Part shown: one piece after another, positions 32,513 through 43,311 of the stretch
How the letters are laid out: the number at the start of each line of letters is the position of its first letter
Numbering within the stretch: the first letter of the stretch is position 1
Assembly: GCF_009745975.1 (NCBI RefSeq)
Contig: NZ_WHOL01000086.1
Span: 40,303-104,302 of the forward strand
DNA length: 64,000 nt
Direction of reading: 5' to 3'
Source of the DNA: Actinokineospora pegani
Lineage (GTDB): Bacteria > Actinomycetota > Actinomycetes > Mycobacteriales > Pseudonocardiaceae
Program-made: the position numbers and the translations under genes
The notes under the pieces: model-generated
The model's database searches: none
What the model was told of the DNA's origin: nothing
The model's input: the letters and a program-made list of their open reading frames with translations, nothing else

Positions 32513-32884
32513 CTACTCGGGCTGGCTCTTGGCGCGCTCGGCCTCGCGGCGGACCTCGGCCTGGGTCTCGCGCTCACGGCGCAGCCAGTCCGGGTTCTCG
32601 GCCTTGAGGGCGTCGATCTGCTCGGTGGTGAGCGGGTCGGTGACGCCCGCCCTGGTCAGCCCGCCGATGGACACGCGCAGCCGGGCGGCGACGACCTGCT
32701 TGGGGTGCGGGCCGTCGCGGCGGAGGTCGCGCAGCCAGGCGGGCGGGTCGGACTGCAGGGCGTTGAGCTGGTCGCGGGTGACCGGGGCCTCGCGGAACTC
32801 CTCGGGCGTCGCTTCGAGGTAGACGCCCAGCTTCTTCGCCGCGGTCGCGGGCTTCATGGTCTGGGACGTTTTCTGCGAGGTCAT
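32513..32884 (-). CDS. DUF5997-family protein
   Basis: A 123-residue cytoplasmic protein starting MTSQKTSQTMKPATAAKKLGVYLEATPEEF (given here only to mark the family, shortened: QTMKPATAAKKLGVYL). It then shows two similar helical units with the pattern R-xQL-x-AL-x-P-xWL-RDL and TTEQIDALKAENPDWL, suggesting an internal repeat that might bind DNA or protein. Function unknown. It is divergent, with a 57-base gap, from the LysR-substrate-domain gene, an arrangement often seen for this pair. Confidence 0.76.
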   Translation of the reverse strand: MTSQKTSQTMKPATAAKKLGVYLEATPEEFREAPVTRDQLNALQSDPPAWLRDLRRDGPHPKQVVAARLRVSIGGLTRAGVTDPLTTEQIDALKAENPDWLRRERETQAEVRREAERAKSQPE

Positions 32885-32941
32885 GGGATAGAGGGTAACG
32901 GCCGCGCGGGGCCTGCCCACCGGCCGGTAACGTGCCGCGCC

Positions 32942-33619
32942 ATGACACCGTTCCGGCTCGCCTACGTCCCCGGGGTCACCCCGTCGAAGTGGGCCCGCGT
33001 CTGGGTGGAGCGCAAGCCGGAGCACCCGCTGGACCTGGTGCGGACCGAGGCCGGGGCCGCCGAGCCCGCGGTGCGCGACGGCGAGGTCGACGCGGCGCTG
33101 CTGCGGCTGCCGGTCGACCGCGAGGTCCTGCACGCCATCCCCCTCTACACCGAGGTCACCGTCGCCGTCCTGCCCAAGGACCACTTCCTCGCCGCCGCCG
33201 ACGAGCTGTCCCTGGCGGACATCGCCGACGAACTGGTCCTGCACCCGCACGACGACACACTCGACTGGCCGCACCCCCCGGGCAAACCCGTCGAGCACCG
33301 CCCGGACACGGTCGCCGACGCGGTCGAACTGGTCGCCGCAGGCCTGGGCCTGCTGCTCGTCCCCCAGTCCCTGGCCCGCCTGCACCACCGCCGCGACCTG
33401 ACCTACCGCCCGGTCGAGGGCGTCCCACAGTCCCAGGTCGCCCTGTCCTGGCCGCGGTCGACCGAGTCCGACGACATCGAGGACCTCATCGGCATCGTCC
33501 GGGGCCGCACCGAGAACAGCAGCCGCGGCAGGCAGACCCGGCCGGACGCCAAGCCCGACCGCAAGCGCGAACGCACACCACCCCCGCCCGCCAAGCGCCC
33601 GAAACCCAAACGGCGCTGA
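32942..33619 (+). CDS. Stand-alone LysR-type substrate-binding domain protein
   Basis: A 225-residue protein. Residues 1-180 match the effector-binding domain of LysR regulators (FRLAYVPGVTPSKWARVW, DAALLRLPVD, AVLPKDHFLAA, GLGLLLVPQSLARL), but there is no helix-turn-helix. The last 45 residues are a disordered basic tail of Lys, Arg and Pro (RKRERTPPPPAKRPKPKRR), which could bind nucleic acid. Paired with the divergent DUF5997 gene. Role unknown. Confidence 0.78.
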   Translation: MTPFRLAYVPGVTPSKWARVWVERKPEHPLDLVRTEAGAAEPAVRDGEVDAALLRLPVDREVLHAIPLYTEVTVAVLPKDHFLAAADELSLADIADELVLHPHDDTLDWPHPPGKPVEHRPDTVADAVELVAAGLGLLLVPQSLARLHHRRDLTYRPVEGVPQSQVALSWPRSTESDDIEDLIGIVRGRTENSSRGRQTRPDAKPDRKRERTPPPPAKRPKPKRR

Positions 33620-33725
33620 GCATCCCCCAAGGCGTTCCCGAAGATGTCACGCGGATTTCGCGCGCGCACTCCCCGGCCGCGACGATCATGAACGCGTCCC
33701 ACGGGAAGTCGCACCACGCACAGAC

Positions 33726-36207
<2,482 letters not shown>

Positions 36208-36239
36208 TCCCCTGATCCCCCTGGAATCCCGCCGTGGTC

Positions 36240-36270
36240 CGGGCCCGCCTGCACACCGCAGGCGGGCCCG
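36240..36270 (+). terminator. katG terminator
   Basis: A perfect 13-bp stem, CGGGCCCGCCTGC and complement, around loop ACACC, 33 bases after the katG stop. Confidence 0.78.
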
Positions 36271-36645
36271 GCCCGCTTCCACTATGTCTTGGGTGGGTCG
36301 TCGCGTTCGCCGGACGCCGGCCCAGTACCGCCGGGAGTGCGACCGGCAGTAGCCGTAGCCAGCGTGCCCAACCAGGTCCAAGCGTCCCACCGTCTCAGTC
36401 CGGATGGTCGTCGATCACCAGGGGTCGAGCGCAGGGTGGTGGAAGTGGGAACCCGAGCACGCGGCCACCCGCCCCCACCACCCGTTCGCACGGCTCGAGG
36501 ACTCGTCCGCCTCCAGCCGAACCCCGGCCGCGGCGACTTCCTGAACTGGAAGTCACCGGACCATCATCGTCCACAGTGACCGTTCACGCACCCGGGACCG
36601 CGTGCGGGCACCGCTACCGGGTCCCACTCCAGGCAACGGATTCCA
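36271..36645. other. Gene-free spacer between katG terminator and IS element
   Basis: About 375 bases with no frame that I can support on either strand: the open stretches have no consistent third-position G/C bias and no recognisable motif. It runs from the katG hairpin to the left end of the IS5-like element. Confidence 0.5.
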
Positions 36646-36666
36646 CCCTAAGCGATCTCTCGCAAC
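36646..36666 (+). repeat. Left terminal inverted repeat of the IS element
   Basis: Matches 19 of 21 bases of the reverse complement of 37186-37206; differences at positions 12 and 18. Confidence 0.8.
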
Positions 36667-36701
36667 CCGGTGAATGGCCGTGGTGGCAGGTGGTTGATCA
36701 T

Positions 36702-37153
36702 GTCCGTGTGCAGGTGGTCTCGGCATCGCGCCCGGAGTGGATCCTCCCATTCACTGGGTTGCAGCCCGCTCAGTTCCGCAAGCCCGTGCGGGTGGCACCC
36801 GACTGGTCATCGCCACCGGGGACCCGCAACCGGGCAATCGCAACGACTGCACCGCCCACCGTGACTCCTGCATCGAGCAGAAACCCGCCGGGCGCCCGGT
36901 CATGGCCGACGGCGGCTACGAAGGCAACCCGGCGGTGATCATGCCCTACCGCAAACGACGCGACGGTCAACCACTCAAAGCCTGGCAGGAAGACCTCAAC
37001 GTCACCCACCGCAAGGTCCGGGCCCGGGTCGAGCACGCCCTCGCCCGCATGAAGCTGTCCGACATCCTGCGCGACTACCGCCGCGCGGCCAGCACACTCG
37101 GTGACACCGCGTCCGGCATCGCCAACCCGCACAACATCGTCCTCACCGGCTGA
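36702..37153 (+). pseudogene. Truncated DDE transposase (IS5-like)
   Basis: An N-terminal piece reads LPFTGLQPAQFRKPVRV; after a deletion and a change of frame the C-terminal part reads TRLVIATGDPQPGNRNDCT, then MADGGYEGNPAVIMPYRKRRDG and VRARVEHALARMKLSDILRDYRR. These are the second and third catalytic regions (DDE_Tnp_4 type). The first catalytic Asp and the segment between about residues 30 and 140 of the normal protein are gone, so it is inactive. Confidence 0.8.
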
Positions 37154-37185
37154 CCGGAAAACCGCCAGAGCAACACACAAGATCA

Positions 37186-37206
37186 GTTACGAGACATCGC
37201 TTAGGG
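37186..37206 (-). repeat. Right terminal inverted repeat of the IS element
   Basis: Reads GTTACGAGACATCGCTTAGGG. Its last six bases overlap the end of the VC0807-family gene and include that gene's stop codon (TAA on the minus strand at 37201-37203). Confidence 0.8.
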
Positions 37207-37857
37207 ACGGCTTGCCGACGTGTTGACGTCGATGGCCCCATCGTCGGGACCGAGGCGTTGTTGGTCGACCCGGGCGCCGTGGCGGGACTGGGCCTGGTCG
37301 GCGTACCACGCGGTCCAGACGCAGAGAGCGGTGATCACCGCGAGCAGGAGGACGAGGCTGGCGACGGGGACCCAGTCGACGGGTAACAGGTAGACCAGTG
37401 GCAGCCGGACCACGGCGTCGGCGAGGAGGCCCAGGCCCCAGACCTTGGACACGCGGATCAAGGCGCGGCGGAAGCCGGGGGACTCGGCGTGGAGGCGGTC
37501 GATCTCGGCGCGCTTGGACGGGGTCGAGGTGGCGCGCACGGCGGTGAGGACAAGCGGGGTGCGGCTCAGGAGCAGGACCAGACCGGCGGCCGCGGTGGCG
37601 GCGGAATCCTTGAGCAGGAGGGTGCGCACATCACCGGTGACGAACGACAGCAGGAGGCTGACCGCGAGGATGGTGGCGAGCAGGCCCGCCACCCCGTCGA
37701 CCTGGCGACGGCGAGCAGCGGTCCAGGCGAGGCGACCCGCGGCCAGCAGCGCGCCCGCGAGCAGCGCCCAGCGCTCGTCGGCTCCCGCGAGGCGCAGGCC
37801 GTAGTAGGCGGCGAGCGGGGCGCCGACATCCCACGCGAGCATGCCGATGGGGCCCAT
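37201..37857 (-). CDS. VC0807-family membrane protein, 3' end altered by IS insertion
   Basis: A 218-residue protein with five or six hydrophobic helices and the family pattern AYYGLRLAGADERWALLAGAL, LLLSRTPLVLTA and ALIRVSKVWGLGLLADAVVRLPL. VC0807-type proteins are membrane proteins of unknown function. The stop TAA belongs to the inverted repeat of the adjoining IS element, so the last residues may differ from the ancestral end. It starts seven bases after the hydrolase stop and is likely cotranscribed. Confidence 0.76.
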   Translation of the reverse strand: MGPIGMLAWDVGAPLAAYYGLRLAGADERWALLAGALLAAGRLAWTAARRRQVDGVAGLLATILAVSLLLSFVTGDVRTLLLKDSAATAAAGLVLLLSRTPLVLTAVRATSTPSKRAEIDRLHAESPGFRRALIRVSKVWGLGLLADAVVRLPLVYLLPVDWVPVASLVLLLAVITALCVWTAWYADQAQSRHGARVDQQRLGPDDGAIDVNTSASRP

Positions 37858-37864
37858 CAGGCAG

Positions 37865-38740
37865 TCACCGTCCGACCTCGGCCCAGAACGCCAGCACCCG
37901 GTCGTTGACCGCCTCGGCGGACTCCCCCGCGATGGCGTGCGTGGCCGAGGGCCACAGCTCGGCGCGGATGTCGGGCACCAGGCGGGCGTGGTCGGTCGCG
38001 CGGCGGGCGTCGTGCATGACACTGCGCCCGGCCAGCAGCGCCAGGACGGGCACGCGCAGGGAGCGCAGTTGGTCGTCGGTGAAGGGCATCGGCGTGGGCA
38101 GGGCGGTGCGGTAGGTGCGCATGCCCTCGTCGATCAGGGCGGCGACCGGGTCGTCCGCGGCGACCTCGGCCCCGTCGGCGATCCAGCGCAGGAAGGACGG
38201 CCGGGCCCAGCGGCGCACGCCGGGCACGGTGGTGAGCGCGCTGCGGACGAGCAGGGCGAGTGGGAACCGGGCGAAGGTGTGCACCGGGTCGATCAACACC
38301 AGCGAGGCGACCCGTTCCGGGGCCCGCACGGCCAGGTTCGCCGCCAGCCACCCGCCGAAGGAGTAGCCGACGAGGTGCGCTCGGGACACCTCGAGCTCGG
38401 TCAGCGCTTGCGACAACCACGCGGCTTGGTCCTCGGCGCCCCGGATGGGCGCGGTCTGCGCGCTGCGCCCCGGCTCGCCGACGAGGTCCAGCGCGTAGAC
38501 CGGGCCGCGGGCGGCGAGGGCCGGCAGGTTGGGTTCCCACATCGCCGCCGTCCCTGCGCGTCCGGGCAGCAACACGGCGGGCTCGGGACCGGGATCGCCG
38601 AAGCGGTAGGCGCGGACGGTCCCGAAACCGGTGGTGATGTCGTGCCTGCCTGTCGGCGGTGGCAGGGCGGCGAGGCCGCGGTCGTAGGCGGCGTCGTACG
38701 CGGCGCGGTGCTCCGGTGAGCGGAATCGTCCGATCTGCAT
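37865..38740 (-). CDS. Alpha/beta hydrolase
   Basis: A 291-residue alpha/beta hydrolase: oxyanion region LLPGRAGTAAMWEPN, nucleophile elbow GYSFGG (Ser about 122), and a C-terminal histidine in SATHAIAGESA. An acid candidate lies near ADGAEVAADD. It is first in a two-gene leftward unit and divergent from a TetR gene, with two TetR-like operators in the gap. Substrate unknown. Confidence 0.84.
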   Translation of the reverse strand: MQIGRFRSPEHRAAYDAAYDRGLAALPPPTGRHDITTGFGTVRAYRFGDPGPEPAVLLPGRAGTAAMWEPNLPALAARGPVYALDLVGEPGRSAQTAPIRGAEDQAAWLSQALTELEVSRAHLVGYSFGGWLAANLAVRAPERVASLVLIDPVHTFARFPLALLVRSALTTVPGVRRWARPSFLRWIADGAEVAADDPVAALIDEGMRTYRTALPTPMPFTDDQLRSLRVPVLALLAGRSVMHDARRATDHARLVPDIRAELWPSATHAIAGESAEAVNDRVLAFWAEVGR

Positions 38741-38760
38741 CTCAGTCCCCCGGTGTTTGG

Positions 38761-38814
38761 CGATACGTTCGTATCGTAACCCGTGGCGCCGCGCTTGGCA
38801 ATCCGTTTGTATCG
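38761..38814. promoter_or_regulatory. Tandem TetR-type operators
   Basis: CGATACG-TT-CGTATCG (38761-38776) is a perfect palindrome; a diverged copy (CAATCCGTTTGTATCG, 38799-38814, three differences) lies 38 bases on. Both stand in the 89-base gap between the divergent hydrolase and TetR genes. Confidence 0.7.
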
Positions 38815-38829
38815 TGAAAAGCTGGACCC

Positions 38830-39369
38830 GTGCCGAAACGCGTGGACCACGAGGAACGTCGCGGCGTCATCGCCGACGCCGTGCGCCGCATCGCCGCCGA
38901 CCGGGGCCTCGAGGCGGTCAGCGTGAGCGAGGTGGCAGGTGAGGCCGGGATCTCCAAGGGGCTGGTGCAGCACTACTTCCCGAGCAAGGACGCCATGCTG
39001 CGGCACGCGACGACCACACTGCGCCCCCAGGTCGAGGACCGGGTGGCCGGGCGGAACCTGCGCGACACCGTCGTCGCACTGCTCCCGCTCGACGTCGAGG
39101 GCCGCATGGCGGCGCTGGTGGCCAACGCGTTCCTGGTCCGCGCGCTCAAGGACGAGGTGATCGCCGAACGCTTCCGCGCGGGCCACGCCCTGCTCCGCGC
39201 CTCCATCGCCGCGAAGATCGCCGACGAGCACCCCGACAACGACGACCCGGCAGGCGAAGCCGAGTTGCTCTTGGCCCTGGTCGGCGGCCTGGGCGACGCC
39301 GTCCTGCTGGGGCACCGCACCGGCGCGGACGCCGTCGTCCTGCTCGACCGCCACCTCTCCCGCCTGTGA
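38830..39369 (+). CDS. TetR-family regulator
   Basis: A 179-residue TetR protein. HTH in about residues 10-55: ADAVRRIAADRGLEAVSVSEV and AGISKGLVQHYFPSKDAML. The C-terminal domain resembles the BetI-type fold (AFLVRALKDEVIAERFRAGHALL). It probably represses the divergent hydrolase/VC0807 operon and itself through the CGATACG palindromes. Confidence 0.87.
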   Translation: MPKRVDHEERRGVIADAVRRIAADRGLEAVSVSEVAGEAGISKGLVQHYFPSKDAMLRHATTTLRPQVEDRVAGRNLRDTVVALLPLDVEGRMAALVANAFLVRALKDEVIAERFRAGHALLRASIAAKIADEHPDNDDPAGEAELLLALVGGLGDAVLLGHRTGADAVVLLDRHLSRL

Positions 39370-39372
39370 CCG

Positions 39373-39829
39373 GTGCCGCACTCCCCCGACGACCGCGCCG
39401 CCTGGGCGGGGCGCCCCCGGCTCGACCCGACCCCGGACCTGGCGATCACGCCGCGGCAGGTCGACGCGGCCAGGGCGCTCCGCGACGCCCTGTGGCAGAT
39501 TGCACGTGCCGATCGGCCCGAGCAAGCCGACCTCGACGTGGTCAACCGCACCGCCGCCGAACGCCCCCTGGCCCCGCCGCCGTGGACGACACTCGGGTGT
39601 GGGGTGCGGGCGCGACGGGGGGCACCTGCTCGCCACCGTCGCCCGGGACGCGGTGGATCCGCCGACCGGCCCGTTCGCCCACCGGATGCGCACCTGCTCC
39701 ACCGACGACTGTCAACTGGTCTTCGTGGACACCTCGCGCGCGGGACGCCGCCGGTGGTACTCGATGCAGCGCTGCGGCACCCGCAGCAAGGCCCGGGCTC
39801 TGCGCGCCCGGCAGACCGAAGGAGAGTGA
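39373..39829 (+). pseudogene. Frameshifted CGNR/ABATE zinc-finger regulator
   Basis: The first frame gives an ABATE-like N-terminal part (ITPRQVDAARALRDALWQIARAD). Near 39580-39600 the reading must shift by one to continue as GGHLLATVARDAVDPPTGP and the CGNR zinc finger CSTDDCQLVFVDTSRAGRRR. Besides the frameshift, the third zinc Cys is Tyr (RRWYSM where RRWCSM is usual), and the finger ends CGTR instead of CGNR. The normal N-terminus with its conserved Asn/Thr segment is also absent. Non-functional. Confidence 0.72.
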
Positions 39830-39830
39830 C

Positions 39831-40220
39831 ATGCCCGTCGGGCTGACCAAGGACGCCGGGTGGCAGATCGGTGTCTCGCGCACCGTGCCGTTCCCACCCG
39901 AGGCCGTTTGGACCTTCCTCACCGGCGACGAGGGACTTGCCCTGTGGTTGGGCCCCGGCGCGACTTTGTCCCCCGAGCCCGGCACGTCCTACGGGACGGC
40001 GGCGGGCGTAGTGGGCGAGGTGCGCGGATACCGCGTCAACGAGCGCGTTCGCGTCACCCACGGCGACACGGTTGTCCAGTTCACCCTCTCCCCTGCGGCC
40101 AACAGCAAGACCACCCTGCGCTTCCACCAGGAGCGCATGTCCAGCGCCGCGCAGCGGGAACAGCAGCGGGAGCACTGGCAGCGCGTCATGGCGGACGTCG
40201 TGGCCGCGCTTGACGGATAG
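39831..40220 (+). CDS. SRPBCC-domain protein
   Basis: A 129-residue START-like fold protein beginning GWQIGVSRTVPFPPEAVWTFL and ending in a long helix (QREQQREHWQRVMADVVAAL). A strong GAAGGAGAG precedes the ATG. It sits one base after the broken CGNR gene; a zinc-finger regulator next to an SRPBCC protein resembles an ArsR/AHSA1-type pair whose regulator has been lost. Ligand unknown. Confidence 0.8.
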   Translation: MPVGLTKDAGWQIGVSRTVPFPPEAVWTFLTGDEGLALWLGPGATLSPEPGTSYGTAAGVVGEVRGYRVNERVRVTHGDTVVQFTLSPAANSKTTLRFHQERMSSAAQREQQREHWQRVMADVVAALDG

Positions 40221-40325
40221 CGCCTCATGTGGTGTAGCGCGAGGCTTCCCTCGGGCGAGCCGTCAATGTCCCCAGCCGACGCCGCTCGCCGGGGAGGGCG
40301 ACCCAACGCTGGCGATGGTCGTCGG

Positions 40326-40826
40326 TCAGTGCTGATCGCGCGGATCGGCACCGCGCCAGGGGAAGCCGTGGCGCTCGAAGGCGGTGCGCAGGCGTCCGAC
40401 GAGCGCCTGTTCGACCTTGAGCCTGGTCGTCTCGGCGCCCGCGGTGTCGAGGACGACCAGGTCGTGACCGTCGCTGAACACCGCGGAGGTCTCGGCTCGC
40501 GCGGCGCGCCATGTCTTGCCCTTGAAGCGGATCAGCGCCCGGACGTCACTGAGCTCCACGGTCGGGTTGTCGGCGCGCCAAGAGCCCGCCACCCAGCCGC
40601 CCAGCGCCGCGCCCACGACCGCGAGGACGACGACGGCCCACGGCAGCGGCAGCTCGGCCGCCAGCCGCAGCGGGGCCGGGGCGCCGTCGACCAGGTCGAG
40701 GAGCCAATCGACCAAGGGGCGCACGCCCAGGCCCAGGAGTCCGCCGACGATCGCGCCACCCACGGGGAACGGCAGAAGCCAGGTGGTGGGGATGATGACG
40801 GTGGTGTCGTGATCAGTGGTGTTCAT
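40326..40826 (-). CDS. YqeB-like membrane/PH-domain protein
   Basis: A 166-residue protein with two hydrophobic helices in the N-terminal half (about 18-40 and 60-80) and a PH-like domain after about residue 88: VELSDVRALIRFKGKTWRAAR, VFSDGHDLVVLD and the closing AFERHGFPWRGADP, a pattern seen in YqeB-family proteins. Function unknown. The start overlaps the end of the TetR gene by 14 bases, so the regulator is likely cotranscribed and controls this gene. Confidence 0.75.
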   Translation of the reverse strand: MNTTDHDTTVIIPTTWLLPFPVGGAIVGGLLGLGVRPLVDWLLDLVDGAPAPLRLAAELPLPWAVVVLAVVGAALGGWVAGSWRADNPTVELSDVRALIRFKGKTWRAARAETSAVFSDGHDLVVLDTAGAETTRLKVEQALVGRLRTAFERHGFPWRGADPRDQH

Positions 40827-41415
40827 CGGCCCTCCCGGGCGCCAGGTACGTGGAAGCGGTGCGGCGCAGCTCCGGGACCGGCGAGCGGCCCGGGCGCGCG
40901 TTGAGGTAGGCGGCGTCGACCACGGCCTGCAACCAGGCGGCGGTCTCCACCGGGTCCAGCGCCCGGTCGACCGTCCCGGCATCGATGCCGCGCTGGATCA
41001 GCCGGATCAGCCCCGTGCGGATGGTGGTCTCGGCGCGCTCGACGACGGCCAGCAGCTCGGGGTCCTGGTCGATCCGCCGCAGCACCTCGACCAGCAGCCC
41101 GGACGCCTCCGGCACCGCGGCGTCCGCGCCCAGCTCCGCGACGACGTCCAGGACCGCCGCCACCGGGTCCGCCGCGTCGGCGTGTCGGGCGATCAGCGCC
41201 TCGACCACCGGCAGGTCGTACTCGAAGACCGCCCGGAACAGCGCGTTCTTGTCGGCGAAGTAGTAGAAGACGCTCCCCGAGCTGAGCCCCGCCGCCCGGG
41301 CCACCTCGGCCACGGTCGTCCGCTCGAACCCCCGCGTCCCGAACAGCAGCGCGGCCGCCTTGATGATCACCTCGCGTTGCCGCGCGATCCGCTCCGGATC
41401 GGCCTTGCGCGCCAT
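40813..41415 (-). CDS. TetR-family regulator
   Basis: A 200-residue TetR repressor. The HTH is at about residues 12-58: IIKAAALLFGTRGFERTTVAEV and AGLSSGSVFYYFADKNALF. The C-terminal ligand domain resembles the TetR_C_6/BetI-like group. A perfect ATTAACTG palindrome directly upstream is the expected autoregulatory site. Confidence 0.88.
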   Translation of the reverse strand: MARKADPERIARQREVIIKAAALLFGTRGFERTTVAEVARAAGLSSGSVFYYFADKNALFRAVFEYDLPVVEALIARHADAADPVAAVLDVVAELGADAAVPEASGLLVEVLRRIDQDPELLAVVERAETTIRTGLIRLIQRGIDAGTVDRALDPVETAAWLQAVVDAAYLNARPGRSPVPELRRTASTYLAPGRADEHH

Positions 41416-41428
41416 GCCGCCCCCATTT

Positions 41429-41450
41429 ATTAACTGACTCGCCAGTTAAT
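41429..41450. promoter_or_regulatory. Operator upstream of TetR gene
   Basis: ATTAACTG-N6-CAGTTAAT, perfect 8-base arms, lies 14-35 bases upstream of the TetR start in an otherwise G+C-rich region. Confidence 0.7.
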
Positions 41451-41478
41451 GATAGCAACACCCCGCAGACCGCCGCCG

Positions 41479-41780
41479 ATGAAGGGGGTGGCGGAGAGGG
41501 AGGCCCTGAAGGTCATCGACGTCAGCAGGCACGAGACCAGCACGGCCATCGCCTGGTGCATCAGGCTCCTGGCGGTCCACCCCCGCGTCGTGGGGACCAC
41601 CCGCGGCCTCGTCGTCGTCAACCGCGTCGAGCACTGGGACATCCCCTGATCGGCCATCTTCCTCACCAAGACCAACGAGATCGCCATCCGCCTCCGCGAC
41701 GGCACGAAGATCCACCCCTCGTCCACACCCACCACGCGCGACACCAAGCCCCGCCACACCACTGGGGGCGGCCCTCAGCC
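41479..41780 (+). pseudogene. PH-domain protein broken by an in-frame stop
   Basis: The frame beginning at ATG 41479 shows strong third-position G/C bias and PH-domain-like text: HPRVVGTTRGLVVVNRVEHWDIP, then a TGA at 41647-41649, then SAIFLTKTNEIAIRLRDGTKI in the same frame. In related proteins the position after IP is usually Trp, so a single TGG-to-TGA change would explain the break. The membrane-spanning N-terminus is also missing. Assignment from pattern, not alignment. Confidence 0.5.
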
Positions 41781-41881
41781 CATTCTACCGGCCGAGCCCC
41801 GATTCCACCCCAAAGTCGATCTTGCCTGTGGACAACTCGGGCATGGTCCCCAGACCGTCGCGCCTGGGCCCGCGAGGCGGC

Positions 41882-43277
41882 TCAGAGCGGTCGGCGCCGC
41901 ATGCGGGGGTCGGCGGCGTCCAACGAGCCTGGCGCCAGCGGTGCGACGCGGGCGGTGGGCTGGGCCGTCCAGGAGAGCAGCGTCGCGGTCGCCGCGGCCC
42001 GGTCCGCTGGGGTGAGGGCGGCGATGGCGGCGCCGTGGTTGGCGGCTGGGGCGGTGTAGGAGTGGGAGTCGTGGCGGCTGGGGGTGAAGGGTTCGGCGCC
42101 CCACGGGTCGTTGGCGCCGTAGATGAACAGGAAGTTGGCGCCTTGGGTGCGGACCCAGAGGTCGACGTCGAGCATGGGCAGGAGTTGGTGCCGGGCCCGC
42201 AGGTCGCGGGGGAGGCTGGAGTTGGCCTGGTAGAGGCCGGGGTGCCTGGTCAGGCCGCGCAGGTGGGGGAAGCGGGGTTCCGGCCAACCGAGCTGGGTGG
42301 CGGCCTGGCGGTAGTACGGGGCGTACGGGGTGATGCCCTGGTCGCTGTAGAAGGAGAAGCCCGCGACCCCGTCGAGGAAGGCGTACAGGTCGGCCGTGGG
42401 GGCGGTGCTGGGTGGGACGTGCGCGCAGTCGTCGATGGTGGAGTACTGCCAGAAGGCCCAGCCGGTGTCGAGGACGGTCATCTCGAAGGCGCGGTCGATG
42501 GAGCCCAGGACGTCGGTGAAGGTCCAGCCCCCGGCTTCGGCGGCGGCCTCGTAGAGCGCGATCATCTCGGGGCGGCGCAGCAGCGCCTCGCGCTGCACGG
42601 CCTCGAGCGCCGAGCGGCACCGCGGGGTCCCGACGGTGGCGAAGAAGCGGTCGTAGGCGCTGTCCTCGCGGTTGAGCCGGTCGTTGGGGGCGACGTAGGC
42701 GACCACTCCGTCCACATCGGACGGGTAGAAGCGGCGGTGGTAGACCGAGGTCATGCCGCCCTTGCTCGCCCCGGTGGACACCCACTTGGAGGTGTAGACC
42801 CCCTTGAGCGCCGCGACGAGGCGGTGGTGGTCGCTCGCCGCCTGCCAGATGGTGAGCTTGTCCCAGTCGGCGGGGTCGGGCCGCGAGGGGCTGAAGAAGC
42901 GCTGTTCCACCGAGATCTGGTTGCCGTCCACGAGCCGGGTCGGCTCGGAGCGGAAGGCTGTGGTGGGCATGTCGTAGCCGGTCGTGTGCAGGACCATCGG
43001 GCGGGCCGTGTCGCGGTGCAGCAACTGGAAGCGCTGCTCGAACGTCGCCCCGCGGGGTTCGCGGTGGTCGACCGGCTGCGTGATGGTCAGCAGGAAGAAC
43101 CGGTAGCCCTCCGGCGGCGTCGGCGACTCCCAGACGGTCAGGCCGGGGACCGCGCGCAACAGGTCGGCGACATCCCCCCCGGACCACCGCCGACGCCTGC
43201 GCCGGGGCGAACCCCAGCACCAGCGCGACAGCGCACAGCGCGGCCACCACCCGACGAAGCATCGCGTACCCCCTCAT
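41882..43277 (-). pseudogene. S37-family prolyl tri/tetrapeptidyl aminopeptidase, frameshifted after the signal peptide
   Basis: The signal peptide (LRRVVAALCAVALVLGFAPAQA) is in one frame; the mature enzyme (LRAVPGLTVWESPTPPEGYRF onward) is in another. The shift falls in a run of seven G on the coding strand (43174-43180); removing one G joins them as VVRGDVADLLRAVPG. The mature part is complete: PS-10/S37 nucleophile segment STGASKGGMTSVYHRRFYP, FIYGANDPWGAEPF with an acid, and AANHGAAI with a candidate His. Corrected length would be about 464 residues, matching the secreted Streptomyces enzymes that trim tripeptides. Could be real inactivation, slippage control or a base-calling error. Confidence 0.82.
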
Positions 43278-43311
43278 GGCACCGCCGACAGCCTTCGACG
43301 AGAAGTGTCAC

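Larger units (their letters stand above)
36646..37206 (+). mobile_element. Internally deleted IS5-family-like element with both ends
   Basis: Terminal inverted repeats of 21 bases (36646-36666 and 37186-37206) agree at 19 positions: CCCTAAGCGAT-x-TCTCG-x-AAC. Between them lies a transposase gene missing its middle. The right end supplies the stop codon of the adjoining VC0807-family gene. At 561 bases it is too short for an intact copy (about 0.9 kb) and cannot encode a full transposase. Confidence 0.8.

Noticed and set aside
36271..36645. Weak frames on both strands after katG
   Set aside because: No coding bias, start site or motif; treated as spacer.
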